DNA of 64,000 bases from Ahrensia sp. Its GTDB lineage: Bacteria > Pseudomonadota > Alphaproteobacteria > Rhizobiales > Rhizobiaceae. Made by a program: the position numbers and the translations under genes. The stretch spans positions 4,651 through 68,650 of the forward strand of contig NZXU01000086.1 in the NCBI GenBank assembly GCA_002698425.1, written 5' to 3'. This document shows, piece after piece, positions 44,330 to 53,004 of the stretch; the first letter of the stretch is position 1, and every line of letters begins with the position of its first letter. The notes under the pieces were generated by a model. The model did not search any database. It saw nothing but the letters and a program-made list of their open reading frames with translations, and was not told where the DNA came from.

Positions 44330-45841
44330 TTGACCACGCTTCAACAGAACCTCGAAAAGCTCGAGACCTATCTCGCCCATCTCCGCGAACACGGGATCCT
44401 GAACCAGATCGGGGACGAAGCCCGCCCCGCCATGTCGGGTGCGACATTCGACAATCACTCGCCCGTCGACGAGAGCTTCATCTGCAAGGTCGCCAAGAGC
44501 GGCGCGGAGGATGTCGACGCCGCGGCCCGGGCCGCGAAGGAAGCCTTCCCCGCCTGGCGTGACATCGATCCGGTCAGCCGCAAGAAGATCCTGCACAACA
44601 TCGCCGACCGCATTGTCGCCCGCGCCGACGAGATCGCTCTCGCGGAGTGCTGGGATACCGGCCAGGCGCATCGTTTCATGTCCAAGGCGGCGCTGCGCGG
44701 CGCGGAGAATTTCCGGTTCTTTGCCGACAAGGCGCCGTCGGCGCGCGACGGCCAGGTTTTGCCGTCCGCAACGCTGATGAATGTCACCACCCGCGTGCCC
44801 ATCGGCCCGGTCGGCGTCATCACGCCGTGGAACACGCCCTTCATGCTGTCGACCTGGAAGATCGCCCCGGCGCTCGCCGCCGGCTGCACGGTTGTTCACA
44901 AGCCGGCGGAATTCTCGCCGGTGACCGCCCGCATCCTGATGGATATCGCCGAGGAGGCCGGCCTGCCGCCGGGCGTCTGGAACCTCGTCAACGGCTTCGG
45001 CGAGGATGCCGGCAAGGCGCTCACGGAACATCCCGACATCAAGGCAATCGCCTTTGTCGGCGAGTCGAAAACCGGCTCGATGATCATGAAACAGGGCGCC
45101 GACACGCTGAAGCGCGTCCATTTCGAGCTGGGCGGCAAGAACCCGGTCATCGTCTTCGACGACGCCGATCTCGACCGCGCCCTCGATGCGGCGATCTTCA
45201 TGATCTATTCGCTCAATGGCGAGCGCTGCACCTCCTCCTCGCGCCTGCTCGTGCAGGAAAATATCGCCGAGGAATTTCAGAAGAAACTGGTCGAGCGCGT
45301 CAACCGCATCAAGGTCGGCCATCCGCTCGATCCGTCGACCGAGATCGGCCCGCTGATCCACAAGACCCATCTCGACAAGGTGACGTCCTACTTCGATATC
45401 GCCAAGGCCGATGGCGCGACGATCGCCGCGGGCGGCGAGGCGGTGGAAGGCAGCGGCCATTTCGTCAAGCCGACGCTGTTCACGGGCGCGAAGCCTTCCA
45501 TGCGCATCGCCCAGGAAGAGATCTTCGGACCGGTGCTGACCGCCATCACCTTCAAGGACGAGGACGAGGCGCTGGAGATCGCCAATGGCGTGCAGTACGG
45601 GCTGACAGGCTATGTCTGGACCAATGACCTGACCCGCGCGCTGCGCTTCACCAGCAAGCTGGAAGCCGGCATGATCTGGGTGAACTCGGAGAATGTCCGC
45701 CACCTGCCGACGCCCTTCGGCGGCGTCAAGGCCAGCGGCATCGGTCGCGACGGCGGCGACTGGTCCTTCGAGTTCTACATGGAGCAGAAGCATGTCGGCT
45801 TCGCCACCGGCCAGCATCACATTCCGCAGCTTGGCAAGTAA
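44330..45841 (+). CDS. hpaE: 5-carboxymethyl-2-hydroxymuconate semialdehyde dehydrogenase
   Basis: A 503-residue ALDH. Seen are VGVITPWNTPFMLSTWKIAP, the Glu in HFELGGKNPVIVF and the Cys in NGERCTSSSRLLVQ; this NGERC context is typical of HpaE. It oxidises the semialdehyde produced by ring cleavage of homoprotocatechuate. The start is probably TTG at 44330, 5 bases after hpaF, giving MTTLQQNLEKLE. The order hpaF-E-D is close to that of other meta-cleavage clusters. Confidence 0.93.
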   Translation: MTTLQQNLEKLETYLAHLREHGILNQIGDEARPAMSGATFDNHSPVDESFICKVAKSGAEDVDAAARAAKEAFPAWRDIDPVSRKKILHNIADRIVARADEIALAECWDTGQAHRFMSKAALRGAENFRFFADKAPSARDGQVLPSATLMNVTTRVPIGPVGVITPWNTPFMLSTWKIAPALAAGCTVVHKPAEFSPVTARILMDIAEEAGLPPGVWNLVNGFGEDAGKALTEHPDIKAIAFVGESKTGSMIMKQGADTLKRVHFELGGKNPVIVFDDADLDRALDAAIFMIYSLNGERCTSSSRLLVQENIAEEFQKKLVERVNRIKVGHPLDPSTEIGPLIHKTHLDKVTSYFDIAKADGATIAAGGEAVEGSGHFVKPTLFTGAKPSMRIAQEEIFGPVLTAITFKDEDEALEIANGVQYGLTGYVWTNDLTRALRFTSKLEAGMIWVNSENVRHLPTPFGGVKASGIGRDGGDWSFEFYMEQKHVGFATGQHHIPQLGK

Positions 45842-45896
45842 TCTTGTTGGTAAGCGATGATGCACGCAGAGGCGTGACGAGGAGGAGGTAGAGACA

Positions 45897-46751
45897 ATGG
45901 GTGAGATCGTACTGGCCGCCAAGGTCACGCATGTGCCGACGCTGCAGATGTCGGAACAGGAAGGCCCGATCAAGGGAAAGCGCCAGCCGGCCATCGACGG
46001 CCACCTGGAAATCGCCCGCCGCGCCAAGGCGCTCGGCGCGGATACCGTGGTGATCTGCGACACCCACTGGCTCGTCAATGCCGGCTTCCACATCAATGCG
46101 AACAGCCGCTTCAAGGGCCTGCTGACCTCGAGCGAATTCCCGCAATTCATCCGCGACATGCCCTATGACCACCGGGGCAATCCGGAACTCGGCGACGCCA
46201 TCGCCGAGAAAGCCACCGACCTCGGCGTCTACACGCTCGCCCACCACCTCGACTCGCTCGACCTCGAATACGGTACGCTGGTCCCGATGCATTTCATGAG
46301 CCGCGAGCACGACATGAAGGTCGTTTCCGTGGCGGCCTTCTGCACCGTTCACGATCACGACGAGAGCCGCATGGTCGGCGAGGCGATCCGCGCTGCGGTC
46401 GACGCCTCGGACTCGAAAGTGCTGCTGCTTGCCTCCGGCTCGCTGTCCCACAAGATCTGGTCGAACAAGGACTATGCGCCCAACAACGGCACATTCACCA
46501 TCTCGTCCGAGTTCAACCGCCAGGTCGATCTGATGGTCCTGGAAATGTGGAAGCGCGGCGATCACGCCACCTTCCTGAAGATGCTTGGCGACTACGCCAA
46601 CCATTGCTCGGGCGAAGGCTCGATGCACGACACCGCCATGCTTTATGGCGCGCTCGGCTGGGACGCCTATGCGGGCAAATGCGAAATCGTCACCGAGTAC
46701 TTCCCGAGTTCTGGCACCGGCCAGGTCAATGTGATTTTCCCCGTCACCTGA
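45897..46751 (+). CDS. hpaD: homoprotocatechuate 2,3-dioxygenase, LigB-type (class III)
   Basis: A 284-residue extradiol dioxygenase of the LigB superfamily, closely matching E. coli HpaD in remembered sequence (SEFPQFIRDM, GNPELG, LEYGTLVPMHFM, FPSSGTGQVNVIFP). Iron ligands are His12, His57 and Glu240 (CSGEGSMHD), with acid/base His185 (GSLSHK). It cleaves 3,4-dihydroxyphenylacetate to the semialdehyde used by HpaE. A second, unrelated enzyme for the same reaction follows 9 bases later. Confidence 0.93.
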   Translation: MGEIVLAAKVTHVPTLQMSEQEGPIKGKRQPAIDGHLEIARRAKALGADTVVICDTHWLVNAGFHINANSRFKGLLTSSEFPQFIRDMPYDHRGNPELGDAIAEKATDLGVYTLAHHLDSLDLEYGTLVPMHFMSREHDMKVVSVAAFCTVHDHDESRMVGEAIRAAVDASDSKVLLLASGSLSHKIWSNKDYAPNNGTFTISSEFNRQVDLMVLEMWKRGDHATFLKMLGDYANHCSGEGSMHDTAMLYGALGWDAYAGKCEIVTEYFPSSGTGQVNVIFPVT

Positions 46752-46760
46752 GAAAACAAG

Positions 46761-47741
46761 ATGCCGATACCCGCACCCGTCCTTTATCCGCCCTTCAATA
46801 TCGTACGCCTGTCCCACGTGGAGCTGGCGGTGACCGATCTCGCAAAGAGCCGCGCCTTCTACGTCGACACGCTCGGCCTTCAGGTCACCGACGAGACATC
46901 CGAGGCGATCTATCTGCGCGCCATGGAGGAACGCGGCCATCACTGCATCGTGCTGCGCAAATGCGAGACCGCCGCCGCACGCGACCTCGGCTTCAAGGTT
47001 TTCGACGAGGAGGACCTCGACAAGGCGGAACACTTCTTCAGGGGCAAGGGCCTGCCGGTCGAATGGGTCGAGCGACCCTACCAGTCGCGCACCTTCCGCA
47101 CCCGAGATCCGCACGGCATCCCGCTGGAATTCTATTCCCGCATGGATCGCCTGCCGCCGATCCACCAGCAATACAAGCTGTACAGGGGCGTGAAGCCGCT
47201 GCGCATCGACCATTTCAACTGCTTCACGCCGAATGTCGACGAGTCGGTCGCCTTCTATAACGAGCTCGGTTTTCGCGTGACCGAGTATACCGAGGACGAG
47301 GAGACCGGCCGGCTCTGGGCCGCCTGGACGCATCGCAAGGGCGGCGTCCACGACATCGCCTTCACCAACGGCCGCGGCCCCCGGCTGCACCACACCGCCT
47401 TCTGGGTGCCGACCCCGCTCAACATCATCGACCTGCTCGACCTGATGGCGACGACGGGCTGGGTTTCCAGCATCGAGCGCGGCCCCGGCCGGCACGGCAT
47501 CTCCAACGCCTTCTTCCTCTATATCCGCGACCCCGACGGCCACCGCATCGAGATCTACTGCTCCGACTACCAAACCGTCGATCCGGACCTCGAGCCGATC
47601 AAGTGGGACCTGAAGGACCCGCAGCGCCAGACGCTGTGGGGCGCGGCCGCGCCGCGTTCATGGTTCGAGGAAGGCAGCCTGTTCGAGGGGACCGAGGTCG
47701 TCGCGCCAAGCCTTGCCGCCCAGCCCATCGTCGCACCCTAG
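46761..47741 (+). CDS. homoprotocatechuate 2,3-dioxygenase, VOC-type (class I)
   Basis: A 326-residue two-domain VOC extradiol dioxygenase that aligns by eye with Brevibacterium HPCD and Arthrobacter MndD. Expected residues are present: iron ligands His151 (IDHFN), His211 (RLHHTAF) and Glu264 (HRIEIY), second-sphere His197 (VHDIA) and Tyr254 (FFLYIRDPDG). It performs the same cleavage as the preceding HpaD but has a different fold and origin. The operon position (9-base gap on both sides) shows both are expressed together. Confidence 0.92.
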   Translation: MPIPAPVLYPPFNIVRLSHVELAVTDLAKSRAFYVDTLGLQVTDETSEAIYLRAMEERGHHCIVLRKCETAAARDLGFKVFDEEDLDKAEHFFRGKGLPVEWVERPYQSRTFRTRDPHGIPLEFYSRMDRLPPIHQQYKLYRGVKPLRIDHFNCFTPNVDESVAFYNELGFRVTEYTEDEETGRLWAAWTHRKGGVHDIAFTNGRGPRLHHTAFWVPTPLNIIDLLDLMATTGWVSSIERGPGRHGISNAFFLYIRDPDGHRIEIYCSDYQTVDPDLEPIKWDLKDPQRQTLWGAAAPRSWFEEGSLFEGTEVVAPSLAAQPIVAP

Positions 47742-47749
47742 GAGTTAGT

Positions 47750-49171
47750 ATGCGCTGGAGCGATTTCGCAGAATGGGGCCGCAAGGTCTCCGACTGGGCC
47801 GTCACCTATCATGAGGGCCTGCGGGACTGGCCGGTGCGCGCGCAGACGAAACCCGGCGAGGTCGCCGCCGCCCTGCCCGCCTCGCCGCCTGACGCCGCCG
47901 AGCCGATGGACGCGATCTTCGCCGATTTCGAAACCATCGTGATGCCCGGCATCACCCATTGGCAGCACCCGCGTTTCTTCGCGTATTTCCCGGCCAATGC
48001 CGCGCCCGCCTCCGTGCTGGCGGAATATCTGGTCTCCACCATCGCGCCGCAATGCATGCTGTGGCAGACCTCGCCGGCCGCGACCGAAATGGAAACGGTG
48101 ATGCTCGATTGGCTTCGCCAGTCGGTCGGCCTGCCCGAAGGATTCGCCGGCGTAATCCAGGATTCAGCCTCCTCGGCGACGCTCGCCGCCGTGCTGACCA
48201 TGCGCGAAAAGGCGCTTTCCTGGGACGGCAACAAGGCGGGTCTCGCCGGCCAAGAGCAACTTCGCATCTATTGCTCGCGCGAAGTCCACACCTCCATCGA
48301 CCGCGCCATCTGGATCGCCGGCATCGGCGAAGAAAATCTCCGCCGCATTCCGGTCACCGGTGAAAACCGCGGCATGGACGCCGCCGCGCTCGACGCCGCT
48401 ATCCGCGAGGATATCGCCGCCGGATACAAGCCCGCCGGCGTCATAGCCTGCATCGGCGGCACCGGCGTCGGCGCGATGGACGACCTGACGGCGGTGATGC
48501 CGGTCGCGCGCGAACACGGGCTCTATGTCCATGTCGATGCCGCCTGGGCCGGTGCGGCCATGATCTGCCCGGAATTCCGCCACTACTGGACGGGCGTGGA
48601 GGAGGCGGACTCCGTCGTCTTCAACCCGCACAAATGGCTCGGCGCGCAGTTCGACTGCTCGGCGCACTTCATCCGCTCGCCCGACGATCTGGTCCGCACG
48701 CTTGCGATCCAGCCTGAATATCTCAAGACGCACGGCGCCGAAGGCATCATCAACTATTCGGAATGGTCGATCCCGCTCGGCCGCCGCTTCCGGGCCCTGA
48801 AGATCTGGTTCCTGATCCGCGTCTATGGCCTTGACGGCCTGCGCGAGATGATCCGCAATCACGTGAAATGGTCAGGGGCTCTCGCCGAACGGCTCCGGAC
48901 CGAACTCGGTTTCGAGATCGTCACCGATCCTGTCCTGTCGCTGTTCAGCTTCCGCTATCGGCGGGACGGCGTGGATCCGGACGCCCTCAATCTCGCCTTG
49001 GTGACGGCCATCAACAATGACGGTCGTATCTACCTCACCCAGACCCGAGTCGACGGTGACCTGGTTATCCGTTTCACGGCGGGCGCCTTCAGCGCCACCG
49101 AAGATGACGTGAAGACCGCCGGCGATGTCATCGTCGAAATTGCCCGCACCATGGAGACGCCGAGTGCCTGA
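47750..49171 (+). CDS. aromatic-L-amino-acid decarboxylase-like PLP enzyme
   Basis: A 473-residue group II PLP decarboxylase. The Schiff-base Lys is Lys295 (NPHKWLGAQFDCS), Asp263 (VHVDAAW) contacts the pyridine nitrogen, and His180 (REVHTSIDRA) stacks on PLP. The catalytic-loop Tyr324 (PEYLKTHG) and IPLGRRFRALKIWF are conserved. Retained His180 and Tyr324 argue for true decarboxylation (L-DOPA, Tyr, Phe or Trp to amines), not aldehyde synthase activity. It lies between the ring-cleavage genes and hpaG; ATG 47750 follows GGAG, and the 3' end overlaps hpaG by 8 bases. Confidence 0.92.
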   Translation: MRWSDFAEWGRKVSDWAVTYHEGLRDWPVRAQTKPGEVAAALPASPPDAAEPMDAIFADFETIVMPGITHWQHPRFFAYFPANAAPASVLAEYLVSTIAPQCMLWQTSPAATEMETVMLDWLRQSVGLPEGFAGVIQDSASSATLAAVLTMREKALSWDGNKAGLAGQEQLRIYCSREVHTSIDRAIWIAGIGEENLRRIPVTGENRGMDAAALDAAIREDIAAGYKPAGVIACIGGTGVGAMDDLTAVMPVAREHGLYVHVDAAWAGAAMICPEFRHYWTGVEEADSVVFNPHKWLGAQFDCSAHFIRSPDDLVRTLAIQPEYLKTHGAEGIINYSEWSIPLGRRFRALKIWFLIRVYGLDGLREMIRNHVKWSGALAERLRTELGFEIVTDPVLSLFSFRYRRDGVDPDALNLALVTAINNDGRIYLTQTRVDGDLVIRFTAGAFSATEDDVKTAGDVIVEIARTMETPSA

Positions 49172-50027
49172 CCGCATTGCAACCTTTTCAGCCAATGGCG
49201 AGACATTCTACGGAGCGGTCGCCGATGGCGGCGTGATCGCCCTGTCGCCCGATTTCCCGCAATGGCCGACGCTGCGCGAGGTGATCGAGGCCGGCGCGCT
49301 GGAGCAGCTCGTCGAAGCCGCCGCCGGCCGCGCGATCACCCATCCCGACGGCAGCTTCCGGTGGGAGATCCCGATCCCCGCGCCCGAGAAGATCATCTGC
49401 GTCGGCGTCAATTTCCCGGACCGCAACGCCGAATACAAGGACGGACAGGAAGCCCCGGCCAACATGTCGCTCTTCGTCCGCTTCCCGCGATCCTTCACCG
49501 GCCACGGCCAACCGCTGATCCGGCCCGAAGTCTCGGACAAGCTGGACTATGAAGGCGAGATCGCGGTGGTGATCGGCAAGGGCGGCCGGCATATTCCGGA
49601 CGCCGAAGCGCTCGATCACATCGCCGCGCTGACGCTATGCAACGAGGGCACGCTGCGGGACTGGGTTCGCCACGCGAAGTTCAACGTCACCCAGGGCAAG
49701 AACTTCGATGCCTCCGGCGCGATGGGCCCGTGGCTGGTGCCGTTCCGCGATCATGCGCAGATCACCGATGTCCACCTGGCGACCCGCGTCAATGGCGAGA
49801 CCCGGCAGGACGACCGCACCGGCCGCATGATGTTCCCCGTCGCCCGGCAGATCGCCTATATCTCGACCTTCACGACGCTCGTGCCCGGCGACATCATCGT
49901 CACCGGCACCCCCACCGGGGCCGGCGCCCGCTTCGACCCGCCGAAATATCTGAAACCCGACGACGAGATCGAGGTGGAGGCGGAAGGCATCGGCATCCTG
50001 AAGAACGGCGTGGCGGACGAGAAATGA
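49164..50027 (+). CDS. hpaG: HpaG-like 5-oxopent-3-ene-1,2,5-tricarboxylate decarboxylase/isomerase (FAH family)
   Basis: A 287-residue single-domain FAH-family protein. Metal and active-site blocks are LDYEGEIAVVIGKGGRH, FNVTQGKNFDASGAMGPWLV and VTGTPTGAGARFDPPKYLKPGD-like near the end. E. coli HpaG has two fused FAH modules, while this has one. It should decarboxylate or isomerise the cleavage product before HpaH. GTG 49164 has GGAG 7 bases upstream and overlaps the decarboxylase gene; its stop overlaps hpaH (ATGA). Confidence 0.86.
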   Translation: MPDRIATFSANGETFYGAVADGGVIALSPDFPQWPTLREVIEAGALEQLVEAAAGRAITHPDGSFRWEIPIPAPEKIICVGVNFPDRNAEYKDGQEAPANMSLFVRFPRSFTGHGQPLIRPEVSDKLDYEGEIAVVIGKGGRHIPDAEALDHIAALTLCNEGTLRDWVRHAKFNVTQGKNFDASGAMGPWLVPFRDHAQITDVHLATRVNGETRQDDRTGRMMFPVARQIAYISTFTTLVPGDIIVTGTPTGAGARFDPPKYLKPDDEIEVEAEGIGILKNGVADEK

Positions 50028-50830
50028 CACTCACCGAAACCGAAATCGAGCGCGCCGCGGAAGAGCTGTTTTCCGCCGACGGGAACCGCAGCCAGATCGG
50101 CCTTCTGACCATCCGTCATCCCGGCATGACGCTGGACGACGCCTATGCCGTCCAGTCGGCGCTTGTTCGCCGCAAGCTTGCCGCCGGCCGCAAGGTCATC
50201 GGCTGGAAGATCGGCCTGACCTCGAAAGCCATGCAATCCGCGCTCAATATCGACATTCCCGACAGCGGCGTCCTCCTCGACGACATGGCGTTCGAGAACG
50301 GCGCGACCGTCCCGGCCGGACGCTTCATCCAGCCGCGCATCGAGGCGGAAATTGCCTTCATCATGAAGGCCCCGCTCGCGGGCGAGGACGTCACCCGCGA
50401 GGATGTCGTCGCCGCGACGGATTACGTGGCCCCGTCGCTCGAAATCCTCGACACCCGCATTCTGCGCGCCGACCCGGAGAGCGGCCAGACCCGCAAGATC
50501 GGCGACACGATCTCCGACAACGCCGCCAATGCCGGCATCGTTCTCGGCGAGGAACGGCACGCCATCGACGCCTTCGACCTGCGCTGGATCGGCGCCATCG
50601 TCTCGCGCAACGGCGAAGTGGAGGAAACGGGGCTCGGCGCCGGCGTGCTCAACGACCCGGTGACAGGGATCGTCTGGCTGGCGAAGCGTATGGCGATCTA
50701 TGGCCAGAAGATCGAGGCCGGGCAGGTGATCCTGTCGGGATCCTTCATCCGCCCGGTCGAATGCCCGTCGGGTAGCCGCATCCATGCGGATTTCGGCCCG
50801 TTTGGCATGGTCTCCTGCGACTTCGCTTAG
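50024..50830 (+). CDS. hpaH: 2-oxo-hept-4-ene-1,7-dioate hydratase
   Basis: A 268-residue hydratase of the HpaH/MhpD family. The conserved blocks are GRKVIGWKIGLTSKAMQSAL, PRIEAEIAFIMKAPL with the metal Glu residues, and DNAANAGIVLGE. It hydrates the dienoate to 4-hydroxy-2-oxoheptane-1,7-dioate, the substrate of the aldolase HpaI, which is not in this window. It is the last gene of the operon and converges on the PaaK-like gene with a 3-base gap. Confidence 0.92.
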   Translation: MTLTETEIERAAEELFSADGNRSQIGLLTIRHPGMTLDDAYAVQSALVRRKLAAGRKVIGWKIGLTSKAMQSALNIDIPDSGVLLDDMAFENGATVPAGRFIQPRIEAEIAFIMKAPLAGEDVTREDVVAATDYVAPSLEILDTRILRADPESGQTRKIGDTISDNAANAGIVLGEERHAIDAFDLRWIGAIVSRNGEVEETGLGAGVLNDPVTGIVWLAKRMAIYGQKIEAGQVILSGSFIRPVECPSGSRIHADFGPFGMVSCDFA

Positions 50831-50833
50831 AAA

Positions 50834-52078
50834 CTACTTCGAGTAATCCCGCCGGTCGTCGATGATCTTGCCGTCATTCGGCAGATCGGAGGCAAGCTCG
50901 ACCGCACCTTTCAGCTTGGTCTGGGCCGCCAATGCCGTGGCGAGAGCGGACAGGTCCGGTGCGGCGTCCGCCGCCGGCTCGACCATCAGCGTCATCGCAT
51001 CCCCATCGCCCTCGCGGTCCACGACCAGCCGCGCCCGCGCGACGCCCGGAACCGACTTGACCACTGCATCCACCTGTTTCGGATCCACGAACATGCCCTT
51101 GACCTTGGTGCGCTGGTCGGCCCGGCCCATCCAGCCCTTGATGCGCATATTGGTGCGCCCGCAGGGCGACGGCTCGTCGAGCACGGCGGAAAGATCGCCG
51201 GTGCCGAACCGGATCAGCGGATAGGAGGGGTGGAAACAGGTAACGACCAGCTCGCCGACCTCGCCCGCCGGCACCGGATCGTTCGTGCCGGGCCGGACGA
51301 TCTCGACGATCATGTCCTCGTTGACGACCATGCCCGGCAGAGGCTCGCCGTCAGCGGAGCTCTCATAGGCGATGACGCCGAGATCCGCGGTCGCATAGGC
51401 TTGCAGGACGGTGACGCCGCGCTCGCGGTACTCCGTACGCATCGACGGGAATAGCGCCCCGCCGGAAACCAGCGCCTTCGTGATCGAGGAAAGGTCGCGG
51501 CCCATCTCCGCAGCCTTGTCCAGCATGATCTTCAGGAAATCCGGCGTGCCGGCATAGGCGTCCGGCTTCAGGAAGGAAGCCGCCTCGACCTGGGCCTCCG
51601 TGTTGCCGATACCGCCCGGAAAGACGCGCGCCCCGAGCGCCCGCACACCCTCGTCGAGAATGAAGCCGCCCGGCGTCATGTGATAGGAGAGCGCGTTGTG
51701 CACCAGTTCGCCCTTGCGGATGCCGGCGGCGAAAAAGGCGCGCGCGGCGAGCCACGGGTCGGGGCCCGGCGCCTGCGGCTCCCAGACCGGGCCGGGCGAC
51801 ATGAAGAAACGGCTGCCGTCGAGATTCGCGTGATCGGCAAACCCGCCGAAAGGCGGTTCGGCCGCCTGCGCCTCCATCAGTTCGGGCTTGCGCAGCACCG
51901 GAAGCGCCGCCAGCGCCTCGCGCGACGTGATCGTGTGCGGATCGAATTCCGCCAGCCGCTTTGCCCATCCGGGCGCGACCTTTTTCGCCCTTTCGATGAA
52001 ACTCGGCAGGCGCGCGAACAGCGTCTCCTCGCGTTCCTGCGGATCGCGCGTTTCCTGGTCGTCGAAATGCTCGCTCAT
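50834..52078 (-). CDS. phenylacetate-CoA ligase-like AMP-forming enzyme
   Basis: A 414-residue member of the PaaK family of aryl-acid adenylating enzymes. TADLGVIAYESS, GELVVTCFHPSYPLIRFGTGD and the C-terminal GRADQRTKVKGMFVDPKQVD follow the PaaK pattern. The N-terminal phosphate loop is not the standard one (it reads SRFFMSPGPVWEP), so substrate and activity are uncertain. It is the last gene of the Liv-type ABC operon, which suggests activation of an imported aromatic acid. Confidence 0.87.
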   Translation of the reverse strand: MSEHFDDQETRDPQEREETLFARLPSFIERAKKVAPGWAKRLAEFDPHTITSREALAALPVLRKPELMEAQAAEPPFGGFADHANLDGSRFFMSPGPVWEPQAPGPDPWLAARAFFAAGIRKGELVHNALSYHMTPGGFILDEGVRALGARVFPGGIGNTEAQVEAASFLKPDAYAGTPDFLKIMLDKAAEMGRDLSSITKALVSGGALFPSMRTEYRERGVTVLQAYATADLGVIAYESSADGEPLPGMVVNEDMIVEIVRPGTNDPVPAGEVGELVVTCFHPSYPLIRFGTGDLSAVLDEPSPCGRTNMRIKGWMGRADQRTKVKGMFVDPKQVDAVVKSVPGVARARLVVDREGDGDAMTLMVEPAADAAPDLSALATALAAQTKLKGAVELASDLPNDGKIIDDRRDYSK

Positions 52079-52100
52079 GTCGTCTCTTCCTTGCGGACCG

Positions 52101-52925
52101 TCAGGCCAGCCAGCGCTTACGCCGCTTGTAGTGTTTCACGTCCCGGAAGGATTTGCGGCCCTCGCCGCCAATGCCGAGATAGAACTCCTTCACATCCTCG
52201 TTCTCGCGCAATTCCTTCGCATCGCCGTCCATCACCACACGGCCGGATTCGAGGATGTAGCCATAGGTGGCGTAACGGAGCGCAATATTGGTGTTCTGCT
52301 CAGCCAGAAGGAAAGTCACCCCTTCCTTGTCGTTCAGGTTGCGAACGATCTCGAAGATTTCCTCCACCAACTGCGGCGCGAGCCCCATCGAGGGCTCGTC
52401 GAGCAGGATCGTCGTCGGCCGGGACATCAGCGCCCGCCCGATGGCGCACATCTGCTGCTCGCCGCCGGACGTGTATCCCGCCTGGCTCTTGCGGCGCTCC
52501 TTCAAGCGCGGGAAATAGGTGTATACCATCTCCAGATCCTCGGCGATCTTCGCCCGGCCGTCGCTGCGGGTGTAAGCGCCGGTCATCAGATTTTCCTCGA
52601 TCGTCAGATGTCCGAAACAATGCCGGCCCTCCATCACCTGGATGCAGCCGCGCTTGACCAGTTCGGACGGCGAAAGGTTCTGGATCTGCTCGCCCTCGAA
52701 ACTGATCGAGCCCTTGGTCACCTCGCCGCGCTCGGCGTGCAGGAGATTGGAAATCGCTTTCAGCGTCGTCGTCTTGCCCGCGCCGTTCGCGCCCAGGATG
52801 GCGACGATTCCGCCGCGCGGCACGGTCAGCGACACGCCCTTCAGGACGAGGATCACGTGATTGTAGATCACCTCGATATTGTTGACCGCGAGAAGCGTGT
52901 CCCGGGTCTTTGCGGTATCCAGCAT
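52101..52925 (-). CDS. livF: branched-chain-type ABC transporter ATPase (LivF)
   Basis: A 274-residue ABC ATPase. Walker A is ILGANGAGKTTTLKAI, the signature is YTSGGEQQMCAIGRAL, and Walker B is TILLDEPSMGLAP with the H-loop region FLLAEQNTNIAL. The long acidic/basic C-terminal tail is common in HAAT aromatic transporters. It works with LivG, LivH, LivM and the binding protein encoded by the same operon. Confidence 0.93.
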   Translation of the reverse strand: MLDTAKTRDTLLAVNNIEVIYNHVILVLKGVSLTVPRGGIVAILGANGAGKTTTLKAISNLLHAERGEVTKGSISFEGEQIQNLSPSELVKRGCIQVMEGRHCFGHLTIEENLMTGAYTRSDGRAKIAEDLEMVYTYFPRLKERRKSQAGYTSGGEQQMCAIGRALMSRPTTILLDEPSMGLAPQLVEEIFEIVRNLNDKEGVTFLLAEQNTNIALRYATYGYILESGRVVMDGDAKELRENEDVKEFYLGIGGEGRKSFRDVKHYKRRKRWLA

Positions 52926-53004
52926 CGGTTCTTCTCTGCAAACGCGGCGGCGTGGGAATTGCCGGCGGCGGCAGGCGCCGCCGGCAGGATCAGGTCCAAC
53001 TGTC

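Noticed and set aside
44330..45841. hpaE starting at a later ATG instead of TTG
   Set aside because: TTG 44330 keeps the N-terminal residues expected for the family, directly follows hpaF and has a purine-rich ribosome site; the next ATG would remove conserved sequence.
45726..47573. A 615-residue minus-strand frame, and a 626-residue one at 44279-46159
   Set aside because: Both are antisense shadows of hpaE, hpaD and the VOC dioxygenase; they have no ribosome sites or recognisable domains.
47750..49171. A 3,4-dihydroxyphenylacetaldehyde synthase activity that would feed HpaD directly
   Set aside because: Attractive by context, but the residues that switch this family to aldehyde synthesis are unchanged: His180 and Tyr324 are both kept, so a normal decarboxylase is more likely.
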